DNA of 64,000 nucleotides, taken from assembly GCA_944472135.2 (NCBI GenBank), contig OX235268.1, positions 14,948,589 through 15,012,588 on the forward strand, in the 5' to 3' direction. Within the stretch, counting starts at the first letter, position 1. Each line of letters opens with the position of its first letter. The translations under genes were made by a program, and so were the position numbers. Below are positions 14,801 through 29,800 of this stretch, in pieces. The notes beneath the pieces are model-generated. The model searched no databases. It saw only the letters and a program-made list of their open reading frames with translations, and had not been told where the DNA came from. The stretch comes from Trichobilharzia regenti (taxonomy: Eukaryota; Platyhelminthes; Trematoda; Strigeidida; Schistosomatidae).

Positions 14801-17800
14801 ATGTTTGGCTACATAAAACTATGCACGTTAGAGTCAAGCCTGAAAAACGTTTAACTGTAAGCAATATTGTTCATTTATATATCTTGTTCTGAGAACAGAA
14901 GAGTTAGAAAGGGGGAGAAACAATTGTTGAAGTATTCCCTATTGTATGTTCAGCTTAGATTACTCTATCAGGAATGACTAGGGGTCTAATAGTGGAAGGC
15001 AGGTGGAAGCGTATTCTCATTGTCTTCACAACACTGCTTATCATTTTGTAGATCGTACTGCAGAAGAGGAATAAGCTTAGGTAGTATAGATTTAATGGAA
15101 AGACCTTCTTCGTTAAATTGCTTATTAAATGTCTTCCATTGATAATTGGATGAGGAATATTCATTAACTAACGAAGAAATAACCAGAATAATGAGAAAAA
15201 ACACATTTTGAGCATTTCTTAGATATTATAAGATTTCCGAATTCCCGCTCGCACATACATCAAATTTATACCAGTCATGTGCTGATTTGTTAGTCAGTAT
15301 AATCTACGTGTATTAGGGTATGGAACAGTTGGATATATATATATATATTATTGCAGATTCCAAGATCAATTAAATTTTATAAGTCAAAATAAGAGCGCCA
15401 AGATAGAAATAACCTAATCCAACTAAACAACTTAAAATTCCTCATTGAATCATACATAAAAAAAGCCATTCAGCGAAGAGTTACACATTGCAGCGATATC
15501 ATTCTCAGGCGCTGTACCATCGCCCAAATGTATAGTAAGTCTTCTTCACAACAAAAAGAATATTTTCAAGGGTGTGCAATGAGAATTATGAATTTTACAT
15601 ACAGAAAATATTTCGCAGAATAGTAGGCGTTAATCGGGTAAAAAGGTAATAGCCAGAATTCGGGTGATTTCAACTGACTCACCTTTCCAAGCTGATTTGA
15701 CCTAGGTACACCACTAATGAGCTAAACCCCAAAAAAGAGAGTTTAGATTGGTTAGCTTGCAGTCATCACTGGCTGATGTCTGTAGTATCCAACTACTCGT
15801 ATAAAAAATCAGGCAGGATTCGAAACTAGGACCTTCTGGTTACAAGCCTAGCGAACTCGTAGACCATTAGGCCACTGGGACCCGATCCAATGGCCAGCCC
15901 ATGAATTCCAACTTCTTCAAGTTCACGACACAGCGTGAATACTAGTCACTGTCCTCCATGACAAGTAGTTGTCTTCACACTCGAACTGCTGTATCCTACT
16001 AGTCACGACTTTCCGCTAGAACCCAGGTAACTACCTAACGGACATTAGAATTAATAGGCCATTGAATCCGGTCCTAATGGCTTAATGTTCTACGATCTCT
16101 CCTTTCAACCAGAAGGCCACGAGTTTGAACCCCAGAGGATGCGCACTTATGAAGAGTCCCGAATTAGGACAAAAAGGTTGCTGTCCAGTACTCTCAGCTA
16201 GTTTTCAAATGGTTCATGATGGCTCAGGATGAAATCCTGTCACCAGTAAATCAATTCCTTACAAACCAATCCTCTATGCTGTACTACTTCTGGCCTTCAC
16301 AGTGTGCTTTTTTGTGTTCCTTTTAAGTATCTCATGTATTTACACAATACAGTACTATTTGCCTTCTCTGACATCAAATGTGTCTGCTTGATATTTATTG
16401 CTTTTTTTTCTGCCGATGAACGTCTCTTTATATACTACTGATATATCTTATCAGTAGCACTCACCAAAACCATAGGGATAATGATTTAAAACAGGGCATT
16501 TACATTCATAATGTTGTCCAATAGGAAAATGGATATAAAACTAAGTTTTAGGTAGAAATAATAACAACGATATATTAGTGAAAAAAAGAATGAAACTGGC
16601 TGATTACTCATTGTTTCTCAATAGGTTAGTAGTGTCCTGACCTATACATTCTTTATCACACAAAATCTGAGCCAAATCAGATTCTGCGCAGTTTTTATGC
16701 TCAGCCCTCTCAGAATAAAGTCATCTATAGTGGTTTCTGGTATCACCTGTTTAGATGCAAGGAAAGACTTGTGTACATAGGGGTTGCTAAGGGTCCTACA
16801 AGATACTATTTTTTCAACCTCTTATATGAGTCCATGTATCTATCTACAGAAGTGCTAACAAGTTGGTTTGGTGAAGCTCTACTAGCCCTACTGACAGATT
16901 TAAGTGCCTTTCGCATCGCGACAAAGTTATTTATTCTAAAGTAGCTCAGGAAAGTATTGACTCAATGATGCAACAGCGTCTTAAGTGATTAACACAGAAG
17001 GTTGGACGAAGCATATTCTTGGGAACTAACATAATGTGGGCGGATCAGGAGAAATTAGAGTAAATAATTTTTGACTTATTTTCAACTTCGGCGCCATGTA
17101 TGATGACAGAATCTAGCAAACGAGCCAGCTCATATAAGTCTCGCTTGAGTCTCAAAGCGAAATTAACAACCTGACATTTTGAGGGATTAAGCTTAAGACC
17201 ATTTCACAAGGAACACTGACTAATTTCTGTTAAAAAGTTACTCATTTTGGAACAGTCTGACTGACAAGTAACAAGTATAGAAACAGTCAGACCATAAGCA
17301 AAACTGATTTCATTAGAAAAAAAATAGTCATATGGAAAGAGAGAGAATATAAAGGGAGAAAGAACAGCATCTTGAAGGACATCAGCTAGAGTAAATGGAC
17401 CAGTGGAGTACTTCTCATTGCATACAGTGTACTGTTGTCTATCCGAAAACCAAGAATGTAACCAACAGCACCTTGCTTGCAACGTGGCACACTTGTTTAA
17501 CTCGAAAGACCTAGATCCAGGTTCAAAGGTAGATGTGAAATCAAGGAAGACACACTGAACATATTTGGCACCTCTGTCTAAATCCGAGACAATACTTTAA
17601 CGACGCACGACAAGAGTGGTATCTAAAGTACACCCTATATGATTATTAGCAAATCGTCTGGGGTCAGCAAAAGACTTCAATGAGGGTTAAAGGTTAAGTA
17701 AGAGCAGTTTCTTCATTATTTAAAAAAAACAGAGAGGTAATACCGACAGGTTCAAACTTAACACTTGACTCACTTGATGATGTTGCCAAAAAGAGAACAA

Positions 17801-20800
17801 TTTTAAGTGTTGGTTTGTAGGGATCTGGTTGGTAACAGGATTTCATCATGAGCTGACATCGGTTAGAGAATCATTTGAAATTCAGCTGGGAGTACTGGAC
17901 AGCCATTTCGACAGTCTAGTTAGCGACTCATTAGCAGTAAGCACCCACTGCGGTTCGAACACAAGACCTTCCAGTTACAAGGCTAGCGAGCTCGAAGACC
18001 ATTAACCCACTGGGACCCGATCCAATATCCAGTCCATGAATCCTAGCTTCTACCAACTCACTACATAGCACGACCCGTAGCCAATGTCTTCGGCGAGTAT
18101 TTGTCCCCACATCCAACCTGCTGCACCCTACTGGTCACGACTTCTCGCTTAAACCCCAGGTAACTACCTACCTGAATAGGGCGAGTCGCTAGTGTGCATC
18201 TCATCGATATTCAAGTGTTGGTTCGTAGGGATTTGATTGGTTACAGGATTATCTATGTTTTATGGCGTCATTTTTATTTAATCAGTTTAAATTTACAGAA
18301 GTAGGGCAACCCAGTGTAGCCTATTTTTCTCCAAATATCTAAATGCTTCAGAGAACCATAGAAAAATAAATGAATTTAGACAATTATCTCAAGTGTTTGT
18401 CAATGTTTGATTTCAATTAGTAATGAGAGTTACTCAAAAATCAATTCTATCTAACATAAGTACTTCAGCTGAATAAACAGTATCCTTGATAATGCAATGC
18501 ATGATTGCAAAGAGAAGTTTTCAGTTTTTTGAACGAAAGGTATTTTTATCCATAAACGATTGATTTCCAAGACATTTTCTAATTCCCCCTCATTCTGTAA
18601 TAACCAATATTCGTAGTGCTATATGCTACTGACTCACAGATATGAGTAGTTGAGCATTGCTCACACCCACCGTTAGGGATTTCCAGCTAACCAGACCTAA
18701 GTGATCTTAACATTCGACGGCAGTTTAGGCCATTCTGAATTGAGCTCACCAGTAGTGTATCCCACTGAACTCAGGTCACTTCAGTCTGGGTAGGAAGATG
18801 TACCGGTAATTCTGAGTGCCTTTATCATTTAATCAAAAATGTATAACATCATATATGTGAACAATTTCGGTTTTAAAAGGAAGCCGTGGTGAAGTTTCAT
18901 CTCCTTGAAATGTGTCAACTGTAAGCAGAGAATCAATAAGTGAACAATGGATGGGATTGAATTTCTTTGGTGTTTGTAATGACTGGCAGTTGTATCACTG
19001 GAGTTTGCAATGTAGTCATTAAAATATAGATGCTCCCTCATGGTGATGCATATTTGAAATGAATGTTACTTAATGTGGAGAAATTGGCAGTAAGCTCTTG
19101 ATCAAGGTCACCTGAAAAACAATACTCGTTAGCAAGGTGAATTTACAACCAAGAGATGTTTGAAGTCCCTTATTATATTGTAGCTCCCAGTACCCAAGTT
19201 GCAAATACGTCTCACTGATGACCGCCAACAGGGACAAAAACCAGTTTCAGAGATCGCTGATTTAATTGCTAAGGTTTCGTTGCCCTCCTGGACAACATAT
19301 TCAGCTCACGATTTAATATGAAGTGAAGTGACTATTTTAAAAAGGTGAATGATATATTAAAAGACGCACAGAAGTTTCAAAAACCTGAGGAGAAGAAAGA
19401 TTTCAATAACAAAATAGAGAATGAATTAACCAGACGTTTGAAGAAACTAAGGGAGGAGCAGATATTTCCTGAAAGTTTATATGAAGAAATCAGATCATCG
19501 TGCACGTATACGTCAAGATTGTATGACCTACCTAAAGTGCATAAACCAGGGGTACCATTAAGACCAATACTTGATATGTAAAATTAGCCCTACCATGCTC
19601 TAGCTAGACGGTTAGGAAATATTCTCAAACCTTTGCATGAGAAGATAGTGAGATGTAGCGTCAAAGATGTATTTGAATTCGTAGACAAAATAAAAGATAT
19701 TAACATCAAAGACAAAACCATGATATCTCTGGACATAACATCATTATTCACAAATATACCTCTAATAGAAACAGTCAATTACATATGTGAATAAGTGGAC
19801 AAGCAGTCGGTAAACACTGGCATCTATACTGAAATCCTAAAAGAATTGATGTTAAGATCTACCATGAATGCAAACTTCAAATTTGACGGCACGATTTACA
19901 GGCAAGTGGACCTGGTGGCGATGGGCTCTCCATAGGGTCCCATTCCGGCTGATTTCTTTCTAAGTAAGCTAGAAAATGGACCTCTGAACAACCTTATCAG
20001 TAAGCTCTCGTTTTATTGCCGATACATAGATGATACTTTCATTCTTTGTGATAATAATGGTTATGATAGGAGTACAATAATTACTGAATTCAATGAAGTA
20101 CATTCGGCTATGAAATTCCTATGCGAAGAGGAATCCCAAGACAGAATTGCCTTCCTGAATGTCCTACTTACAAGAAAACCAGATCGTAGCATAAAAAGAA
20201 ATTTCCATAGAAAAAGTACTTGGGCAGGACAATATACACATTTTCACAGCTTCGTTCCTATCAAGTATAAAAGAAATTTAGTGAAGACCCTCAGCCACAG
20301 AGTTAGAGCTATATGCTCAGAAGAAGTAATTGAAGATGAATTAAGCATTGTATATGATACTTTGATCGAAAATAGCTATCCCGACAAATTTATCAAGAAA
20401 CACATGACAAAGAAAGCGGCGGAAAAGGACTACTTACTATCTGTAAAAGAGAAACCTCTTTATATACGACTACAATTCATGGGCGATATACCAAGCGAGA
20501 TAATTACGAAGAAATTAAGAAAATCAGTTCAAAGAACTTTTAATGCTGGTGAACTACACGACCGATGGTGATTCCTGAACTGAAAGACGAAGTACCTAGA
20601 CTAGCCACTTCCAAATGTATCTATAAATTCAACTACGCTTGTGGAGCCAGTTATATTGTCCGTTGCCCTAGGAACTTGATTTTTAGTGCTTACTTGAGAA
20701 AATCTCCCAGCATGGCTAAGTAAGGGTGTAGCGAAAACTGTTAACAGCTCGATATTTGAACATCTGGTGCGAACCGGCCACAAAGCCAGCGGAGAAGAAT

Positions 20801-23800
20801 CCTTCTCTATATTATGCCGGGTGCCAAATAAATTGCCAAAAACATCGAAGCACCGCAGGCTCCAAACAGTAGAGGCTATTGCGATTAGCCTCAAACAACC
20901 AGAGCTCTGTGTTCAAAAGAAGTAAGTCCAGCCCCTACTATGCCTTGACCTTCAGCAGAAACTATAAACTCATGGATTTGTACTATCATCTTTCCTAATT
21001 CTTCTGACATTCAGCTTACTATTTTATGTTGATGCGATTCAGCTTTAATCTATCAATATTATTGATTTGATGTTATTTAAACATTAATGTCGTTCATAAC
21101 CCTAACTCATTCATTCACTATAATGTATATATAAATGTAAAGCCTGATGATGAATTTATCAAAAAGAGGACTCTTTGTTCAGTATCCATTCTTTTGAAAA
21201 TTTTAATGGGCCTTTTTTTTAATCAGTTGAAGTGAAATTGTTTAAATTCTCCACGAATGACCATATAGTTGTATCTCTTGAAAACCACAGTCGTGATTGC
21301 CCTATTAGTTTATACTGATCATTTTGCAGTGACTTGAAATTTGAGACTTGTCATGTAATTAATTTTTATCAATTGATAAATTTGGTCTATAGTAATAGAT
21401 TTAAATAAGGCATTTAGAAGACAAATTTTGAGAGATGATGTCGTCATTTCGTAGTTTCTTCACAACCACTTTACAACTAACATGGTTAACAGTAATAAAA
21501 TAAAGATCATGACAATTACTCAGTTATATAAAAAAACAAAAGTACACATTAACGACCAATCATATTTAAATAGGTCACGTAGTCCATGTTAGGCGAAGAT
21601 TGAAGTCTATTGTTTGTTTGTACACACAGTTTAGGCTGTATGTGATTAATCCAAAGTGCTTCCATCACTTTCACTAACTAATGTTGAATTAGACTTATGT
21701 GAAATAATTGTGAAACAGACATTAATATTAATTTTGTGATCGGACATTACTAAGTGTTTTGCAATGGATGATACTGGATTTCTATTCAGATTAATCGCAT
21801 TGGGATTTTCTATATGATTTAGTAACCATTTTGAAAATAGTAACAGGTTTTTTAAACGCTGATTCATCTGGGTACTAGACTTCTACTTAGAATTCGCTAG
21901 CATTTTTGGTATTTCCGGTTTATCTATGGTTACTACATCCTTCCAACTAAATTGATGTCCGTCATTGTCTACAACTGTCTTCCATTAAGTTTTGCTACGT
22001 CGGTAGATTTCAGTTAAATTTATCGCATTCAAAACTTCTGCCATCGTCGGAGAAATGATGTCCAGTTGAATTTCTTTGGCTTGATGACGTTATTTCTGAA
22101 CGAATTTCAAATGGTGGTTGGTTTGAAGGTCATTTGAAGTGACAGTTATTTCATTTCTCTTCTTTGCTAATCTGATCTTCACGTGATTTAAATAACTCAC
22201 ATAGTTTCAGTGTCTTGAAAAGGCAGATATTTTAAGTTTCTAGTAGATCATTTACGTACCTGGGAAGCATCGTTTCAACTACAGAAGGACGGAGCTGATT
22301 AGGACATCGAAGCAGCGAGGGTCGAGAAAGCGACAGAAGCTTTCATTACACTCAAGTTTGTGTGGAGATCAACAGCGCAACTCAACATGAAAATTAAGAT
22401 CCAGATTTTCAATGCCATTGTGAAGTCAGTGCTACTATATGGATCAGAGACTTGGCGCCGCACGGCATAACGAAGGCCACTTTGAACAAACTACAGACCT
22501 TCATCAACAACTGTTTTCACTGAATACTAGTCAAGATCAGATGGCCTGCCAGAAAAGATCAGCAACAAGAAGAGATCTCTGGCAATGAGCGAACCAACCA
22601 GGAACCGATTGTGCAACAAATATGCATGAAGAAGTGGAGGTGTATTGACCGTACTCTGAGAAAACAAACCATCAGGTGACATCACACGCCAGGCCATTGC
22701 TCCAATGGAATCCGAACGGGAAGTGACAATTTGGTCGTCAATGCAAGAGTGACATGGATTAGGGATGTGAAGAGGAGATGAAAGCCATTGGGCAGAGGTG
22801 ACCCAGATGAAAATTTTATCGGAGAACCGAACTCAGTGGAGAGGTGTGGCTGGAGTTCTTTGTTCCTCTAGGAAATAAAAGAAAGAATTAAAATGATAAT
22901 AATAGTACATCAACTGCTTAATCAATTTATAAAAAACATTGACAGAACTTACGTTGTATATTTTTTGGTTAGTCTTATTTGGCATTTCATTTATTTATGT
23001 ACATATATAAAAATCATTGTACCCTTCGATTCTGAGTCGAATATAGGGCTTCCAATAACACATATCCATTTTCATGTTTTCTAAAGCCCTCTTCAGATGG
23101 CCAAACGACTGTCCATAAGCCTTCGTCCGCTCCCCACGCGATTTCCTCCATGTCATCCTTGAGGTGAAGTCCATCTTTTCATTCATAATTCCGAATCCAA
23201 TCGAGTAGTAGCCCCGTCAGTCGGTTTATAGTCGGCAAGTTCCCATAGTTTTATGCCGGTAATACTTTATGGTCATCCAGACAGCTATCTGGTCTTCATT
23301 ATGGAGGCAGAGAAAACAGCTGTTGGTTAAACTGTGCAGGAGCATGTTTGGAAAGCTCCTTGAGAGTCTTCTTATCAGTCGAACATATTCCTGTCCCCTC
23401 GTTCCTCAAATCAGAAATATCATCGGTGATGTTGAACAGACATTGTCTCACTTCTGTTTTCACTTCAGAGACTTTATTGAGTTCTCCTTTGTGGATCGTT
23501 TGACATGTGGCACTGTCGTATAACTATCAAATGAGGTCGATGATGATTAGTAGCGCTTCACTCCATAGTGCTGGAGTAGTTTCCAAATCACTTTGTGATC
23601 AGAACTGTTGTAGGCGTTTCCACAGTGGCTGAAGAGGCTTAACATCTGGCAGCCAAAATCTTACTTCTTTTTAGATATTTGATGACATAACCTAATGTTT
23701 TTTTTTTCTCTTAAACATTTCAGGACCTCCAGGACCACCGGGTCAACCAGGCACACCAGGTGAAAAGGGACCACCAGGTATGTCATTTTGTAAATGAAAT

Positions 23801-26800
23801 CATCAGGTTCCAAGGTAAATTGTGATTGTTTTAAGCGGAAATACTTCTGCTTTCGCAGCTAATACATTAACCAAAGCTCTCCGTATTAGGGTAGCCCAAT
23901 GCTTACATTTTGTTTAACGAACTTCACAGAACCGTCTAAATGGTATAATTTCCTTCTAAGTGATTTTTCAGGTGTGAATGTGACTTTCATATAAGGTTAA
24001 AGAGGTCAACTCTTTGTTTTGAAGCACTGATGGTGTCTTGAATTCCCTTTTTTCTGGTGCTATTTCAGTAATATCAGTTAAAACGTTTTGTGAAACACAT
24101 TAATTTATACTATCCCCTTAAAATGATTGTGATCTCAAATGTTTAGCTAAATTTAGTAAGCCGGGGTCATTGAGATTAGAGGAGCAGAAAAACGTAATGA
24201 AACCTTGACTAGTAAGATCATTCTTATATAAGAAATTTAGAAAAACCTAGTTACAGCACTGCAAGCAAACACACACAAATATACATTGAGAAAGAACTGA
24301 AATCTAGTATAACAGGATAAAGGGATAGAGTGACGATTTATCAGCACCTGCTCCAAACATGGGAAAAATTCTACCACCCCTATGAGGAATAAAGAATCAG
24401 AACAGGAACTATAGAAACCAAGTTTCGAAATTATAAAGTTTCGAATAATAGTATGATTAACAACTGTAGATTGTATCTGAAACTTTTTCCTCCAGTAAAT
24501 GGTACTGTCTCTCTGTGTTGTCTATCCAACAAATGAATTAATATGAAATAAAATACTACTGTAGTGCCCAAGTTTTACACATATATTAACTTCAGTAAAA
24601 TTACTACCACTAATTTCATCTTTATACGTGTTATGTAATAGTTGGTAGGGAATTGTTCACTGCATCTTAGCTTACTTAGTTTTCGTTACCTCTAGTGGGA
24701 ACACCTTCATTCTTAACATTTAGGAAACACATGAACTAAGTGTGACGGATTGGATTATATGGATGACTGGGCATGTAAGCGAACAGACAAGAATACATTG
24801 GATCAATAAAAGGACCCTAGAAGATCTGGGTTTCGCTTATGAGTAATTTTTAATGCCACAAAACCTCGAAGATATACAAGAGAAAGCCAACAAGTTGACA
24901 GACAAAACAGGAAAGCCAGGATTGCGAGTGTACATGGAGAAGATGAAGGGTGATAAAAATAACCAACCAAAAAATGACGCCAACAAGCAACAATCTCTAT
25001 GAACGAAAGAAATTTGAAAGAGTTCAATTCCTTCACTTGTCTAACAAGCATCGTTGTAACTTCAGGCAGTCAAAACGAATGAGGTTGTAGAAACTAGTAA
25101 CAGTCATAAAGACAAGATAAACATTCTGATTTCAACACCGTTGTAAGTTAAGTCAGTCCTTCTATATGGGTCAGAGAGTTGGCGCACCTGTCACATAGAG
25201 AATTTCCAGCCGGCTGTTGAAAGTGAAGATCAAATGGCTAGCGAGAGGGAATTAGTAACAGGAAAGAAACTCTTGGAACGTAAGAATCAAGTGCGCATTT
25301 CTCAGCGGATATACAGAGGAAAATGAAAATGGGTCCAACACGCAAGTCGGGGAGACAGTTTAGGAGAGATTGTGGACCAAGCCATCGGCCGGCTGTAATG
25401 AGAATTAGAATCGATCATTTGGGTGTGGATCATAGGATAACGTGGAAGAGATCGCATGAGGAGGACCTGACAGCTTTTGGGGAATCTTGAGGCAAGCTAT
25501 AGAGGACTAAGGGGGACACAACAGATTGAAAACCAAGGAAACAATAACATAAAAATCATGAGCAACCTCAAAGTTCCATTTGCACTCAGCACTGCTCAGA
25601 TTACTTCTTTATATTCTGGATAGCCTTAAGTCTTGTTATGAAACCGGTTATTTTGTATTCACAATTGGTTCATTCCAATTATATCTAAGCTGACTAAACA
25701 TTTTACATCTGTCAAATATTTTGGAGTTCAACATAAGCCAATTCATTATCTAATACTTTAGGAGCAACCAAAATGCCGGTTTTATTACCAATTGCAGTGT
25801 GTTCTCTTCTGTAGCTTTCCCTTCCACTCCAAAGTTCTTTTCTAAATGATACTTATTATTATCTTTGAAGGTGAAACTGGCCCACAAGGACCACCTGGTT
25901 TACGTGGATTAATTGGGTTACAAGGTCCGAAGGGTAAGTTCATTATCAGTTTTCAGCCTTTTAAAGGGTTTCTGATGTCATCATTGGAAAGATTTTACCG
26001 ATAATAGCTCGAAGTATAACTTTTCATACCAAAGTTGAGTGTTTTAATACATAACTAGAGCTGAGTGATTTGTATTTGCAGTAAGTTCTGAAAATTTCAG
26101 CTGTCTGTTTAGTGATATGCATCTAAATATAAATGAAAAAGACTGATTACTGAACAGAGAATTTTTACCGATAACTTCTCCCTTCATCTCCATCTGCATT
26201 TTTATATGCATCCATAATAATCGAAGAATAAGGGTTATGAATAAGAATAATGTTGTTTAAACAACATCAAATCAAAATATCACGCAAATTAGAAGAAATT
26301 ACAGTCGGCAGTATCCACCCAATGAGCTTTGAACCGACGATCTTCCCGTTATAAGGTGTTCTCGTATACAATTCAGCTGCTGGGACCCAGTTCAATGGCC
26401 ATCGAGGGACAGATTTTTCCTGACAGTTAATGCGAATAAATCAGGCCAACGGGCATGTACACACCAGGACTGTATGGCCTACCTGGAGTACATAAACCGG
26501 GTTTACCATTAAAACGAATCAGTCGAGAAATATTGGCATCCCAGAGGAAATCCTAAAAGAATTGTCAGTAACTTGCACGATAGATGTAAATTTCAAAGTT
26601 GATAGCACACTTTACACAGAGCTGAACGAAGTGGCAATGAGCTCCTCACAGGATCCGATGTTTTCAGATTTTTTTCTCAGTAAACTAGAAAATGGACTTT
26701 TGAACAACCTGATCAGAAAAATATCATTTTATTACCGATATATGGATGACAGCTTTATTCTTTGTGATAATTATTCGGATAGGAAGACAATAATAACTCA

Positions 26801-29800
26801 CTTCAATGAAGTACCTTCTTTGAAGAGGTACCCCAAAATGAAATAGCTTTCATAGGAAAAGTACATGGACGAAATAATGTACACATTCTCATAGCCTTGC
26901 TTCTCTCCAGTAATAAGAAATTTTGATAAATCACACAGTGTTCTACAGTAATATTAACTGATGATGTTTCCAGCACAAATGATTGCTCATAAAGTCACTA
27001 ACACAACCCAAGTTTTATACCTATAGCAAAAAGAAATTTATTAAGGACACTCAGCCACAGTGTCAGAGCTATGTGCTCAAAAGATGTAAGTGAAGATTAA
27101 CTTAGCTTTATATATGACACCCTAACTGGAAATAGCTGTCCAGACAAATTCATCAGGGGACATATGACAAGAAAAGTAGGAAAAATTATTCATTCTCCGT
27201 AAACAAGAAGCTTTAATACACACGACTGTGTTTCAAGGGCGATATATATTTAGTGAAATAATTACCAAGAAGTTATGAAAATCAGTCCAAAGAACTTTTA
27301 ATGCTGGCAGTGTACAAGTCTTATTCATTACACGAACGGCTGTGATTCCTCGATTGAGAGATGAAGTACCTAGACCAGCCACCTCCAAATGTATCTACTA
27401 ATTAAACAGCGCTTGTGGTGGAGCGAGTTATTATTGGCTATTTTTCTAGCAACTCGATTTTTTGTGCTAACTCAGAAACATCTACCAGTGTGATTAAATA
27501 AAAGTTTAGCTAGAAACATCAATAGTTCGATATTGGACTACTTGATCCAAAGCCATCAATTGAGTATCCCTTAACATCATCTACTGGCTAGTAAATAAAT
27601 TGCTAAAAGTATCTGGATACCAAAGACCCCAAACAGTAGAAGCAATTGTAATGCACCTTAAGCAACCTGTTGTCTGTCTGTGAAAGAGGCAAGTGCAACC
27701 AGTACTGCTACCAAGGCCGAGCTTCACTGGTGACTACAAATTCATGAATTCTGAATCATTATTATTTTCATAATTTGTCCGGTATTCAGTTTGTAATGTT
27801 ATACTGATGTATATTATCGTGCTTACAGATGCTATTGAACTGTGATCTATTCATAGTAAAGATTGATAAGATGTTATATAAACAGCATTATTGTTGTTAA
27901 AATAACCCTAATTCTTTCATAATTACGGATAGATATATAACTGTATATGATGATGCTGATGAAGGGAAAGCTACCGGAGAGAACATTCTTTGTTCAATTA
28001 TCAATACTTTGAAATTTCTAATGGCCATTTTCTAACAATAATATATTTATTAAAAATACATTTGATTTCAAAGAACAACGAGGATTAAAAGTCAATCTGA
28101 ACGAAGAACATTCTTTTCAATAATTTCCCATAAGCACCTTACAATTACAAAATATAAGATATAATGTTTATTGTCGATTAAATAATGGCCAGTAATGTGG
28201 CAGATACATTTTTTAACGTGGAATAACAGATTAGTTATGAGGTGTCAAAATAAATAGTTATTAGGTGCAAAAATCCCCGTATTGAAATCAAAAGAAGATT
28301 TTGAGCGAACAACTGTTTTCGGTAACTTCCTCATTGAGGCTCTACAGTCATAAATCCATGAATAATAAGAGTACATATAGCCAATAAAGGCTAATGAAAA
28401 TAATATCAGAAACTGTATTGGGGTGCATGTGTAAGTTGAGGTGATAATCCATTAGTTAACATAGTCAATCAAATGTGTATAGGGTGTATAGTCAGTCAGG
28501 AAAAATGTGATGAAGTGTGAATGAAAAATTGGGTGGTATATATCGTGGTTTTATAGTCAACAGAACACAAGTATCATTGAGGTGAGAGAAATGCGATAAC
28601 CACAAAATACATACAAACACACATTAACAAAAGGGACACTGAATATGGGAGCTGATCGACAGTGTCAAATGATAAAATAAAGAGGCTAAATTGTAAATTG
28701 TAATAAAATACTACAAAATTGGTAGGCTTAGTATAAAATCATGAAGGTTGACAACAATTAAGGGTGATAATGAGGTGAAATAAACTGGGTGGAGAAATGG
28801 ATTATAAAGACATGATATCACAAAATGATAATAATGATAATAATAGTACGAAAAATTATGATCCTGGTGACCTCATAGAGTGGGCCAGGGTAGACAAAGA
28901 GAGTGAATAAGTTTTTCTGTACACATAGGTTTGGTATCTCTCGATTAATCTCTAAAGCCTCAGCTATGGCTAGGAGGCGTAATCGTGTGCCTTTAGGGAG
29001 ATTGCACGGTTCTCGATACATATCCGTAAATTACTCATCTTCTTTGGCGCTGTTTTCGCTATCCACTAGATGAGACAGAATTACACTATTTGATGATTTG
29101 GTTGCTCTTTTCTTAAGCCAAACAGGAATATGATCACGAGTGCGTAGAGATAAATTCCTTTGGGTACGACCTATATAACTAGCTACACAGGAGCGGTTGA
29201 ATTTATATACACACATTGATGTCGCCATTTTGGGCAATCTATCTTTAATGCACAGTGTCAATATCGGTTTGGTTGAGAAACTGACATGCAGTTTTGCGGC
29301 ATTAAAAGTTCTTTCAACTGATCTCGTTAATCTACGGTTTATTAAATATCGCTTGCTATATCGCCTTTGAATTGTACATTTAAGTAAAGCTTTTTCTTAC
29401 TTACTGTGTCTCGCTTGATTTTAGGTGTAGTTTCGTAGATACACTTCTTTACAAAGGTGGTAGGGTAGTCATTTTGTAGCGAGGCGTTTGTAAGATTTCT
29501 TATTTCATCTTCAATGCAATCCTCGGTACATATGCGTCTAATTCTATGACTAAGGCAACGAATTAGGTTGTGCTTATATTGCATAGGTATAAAGCTGTGG
29601 AAGTGGGTGTATTGTCCGTTCCACGTCGCTTTCCAATAGATGTTTCTCTTTAAAGCACATCTGTTCTTTTTGTAAGAAGAACATCCAGAAATGGAATACT
29701 ACCTTGGAGTTCCTCTTCACAATGAAGAGGAGGAGATAGTAAGACTGCAATGAGAGGTTCATAATGAAATAACGAATTTGTGAAATGAAACAGGTGGAGG

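Larger units (their letters stand above)
64..23723 (+). other. Giant collagen intron (about 23.7 kb)
   Basis: It is bounded by GTAAGT at 64 and a long T-rich tract plus CAG ending at 23723. It contains no collagen triplet stretch that I could find, and is filled with RTE, PLE, CR1-like and SINE fragments on both strands. Additional small exons of another type cannot be excluded by eye. Confidence 0.75.

Noticed and set aside
24480..24520. Additional collagen exons in the introns
   Set aside because: No further Gly-X-Y run flanked by splice sites was found; scattered GGA/CCA words are isolated and out of frame.
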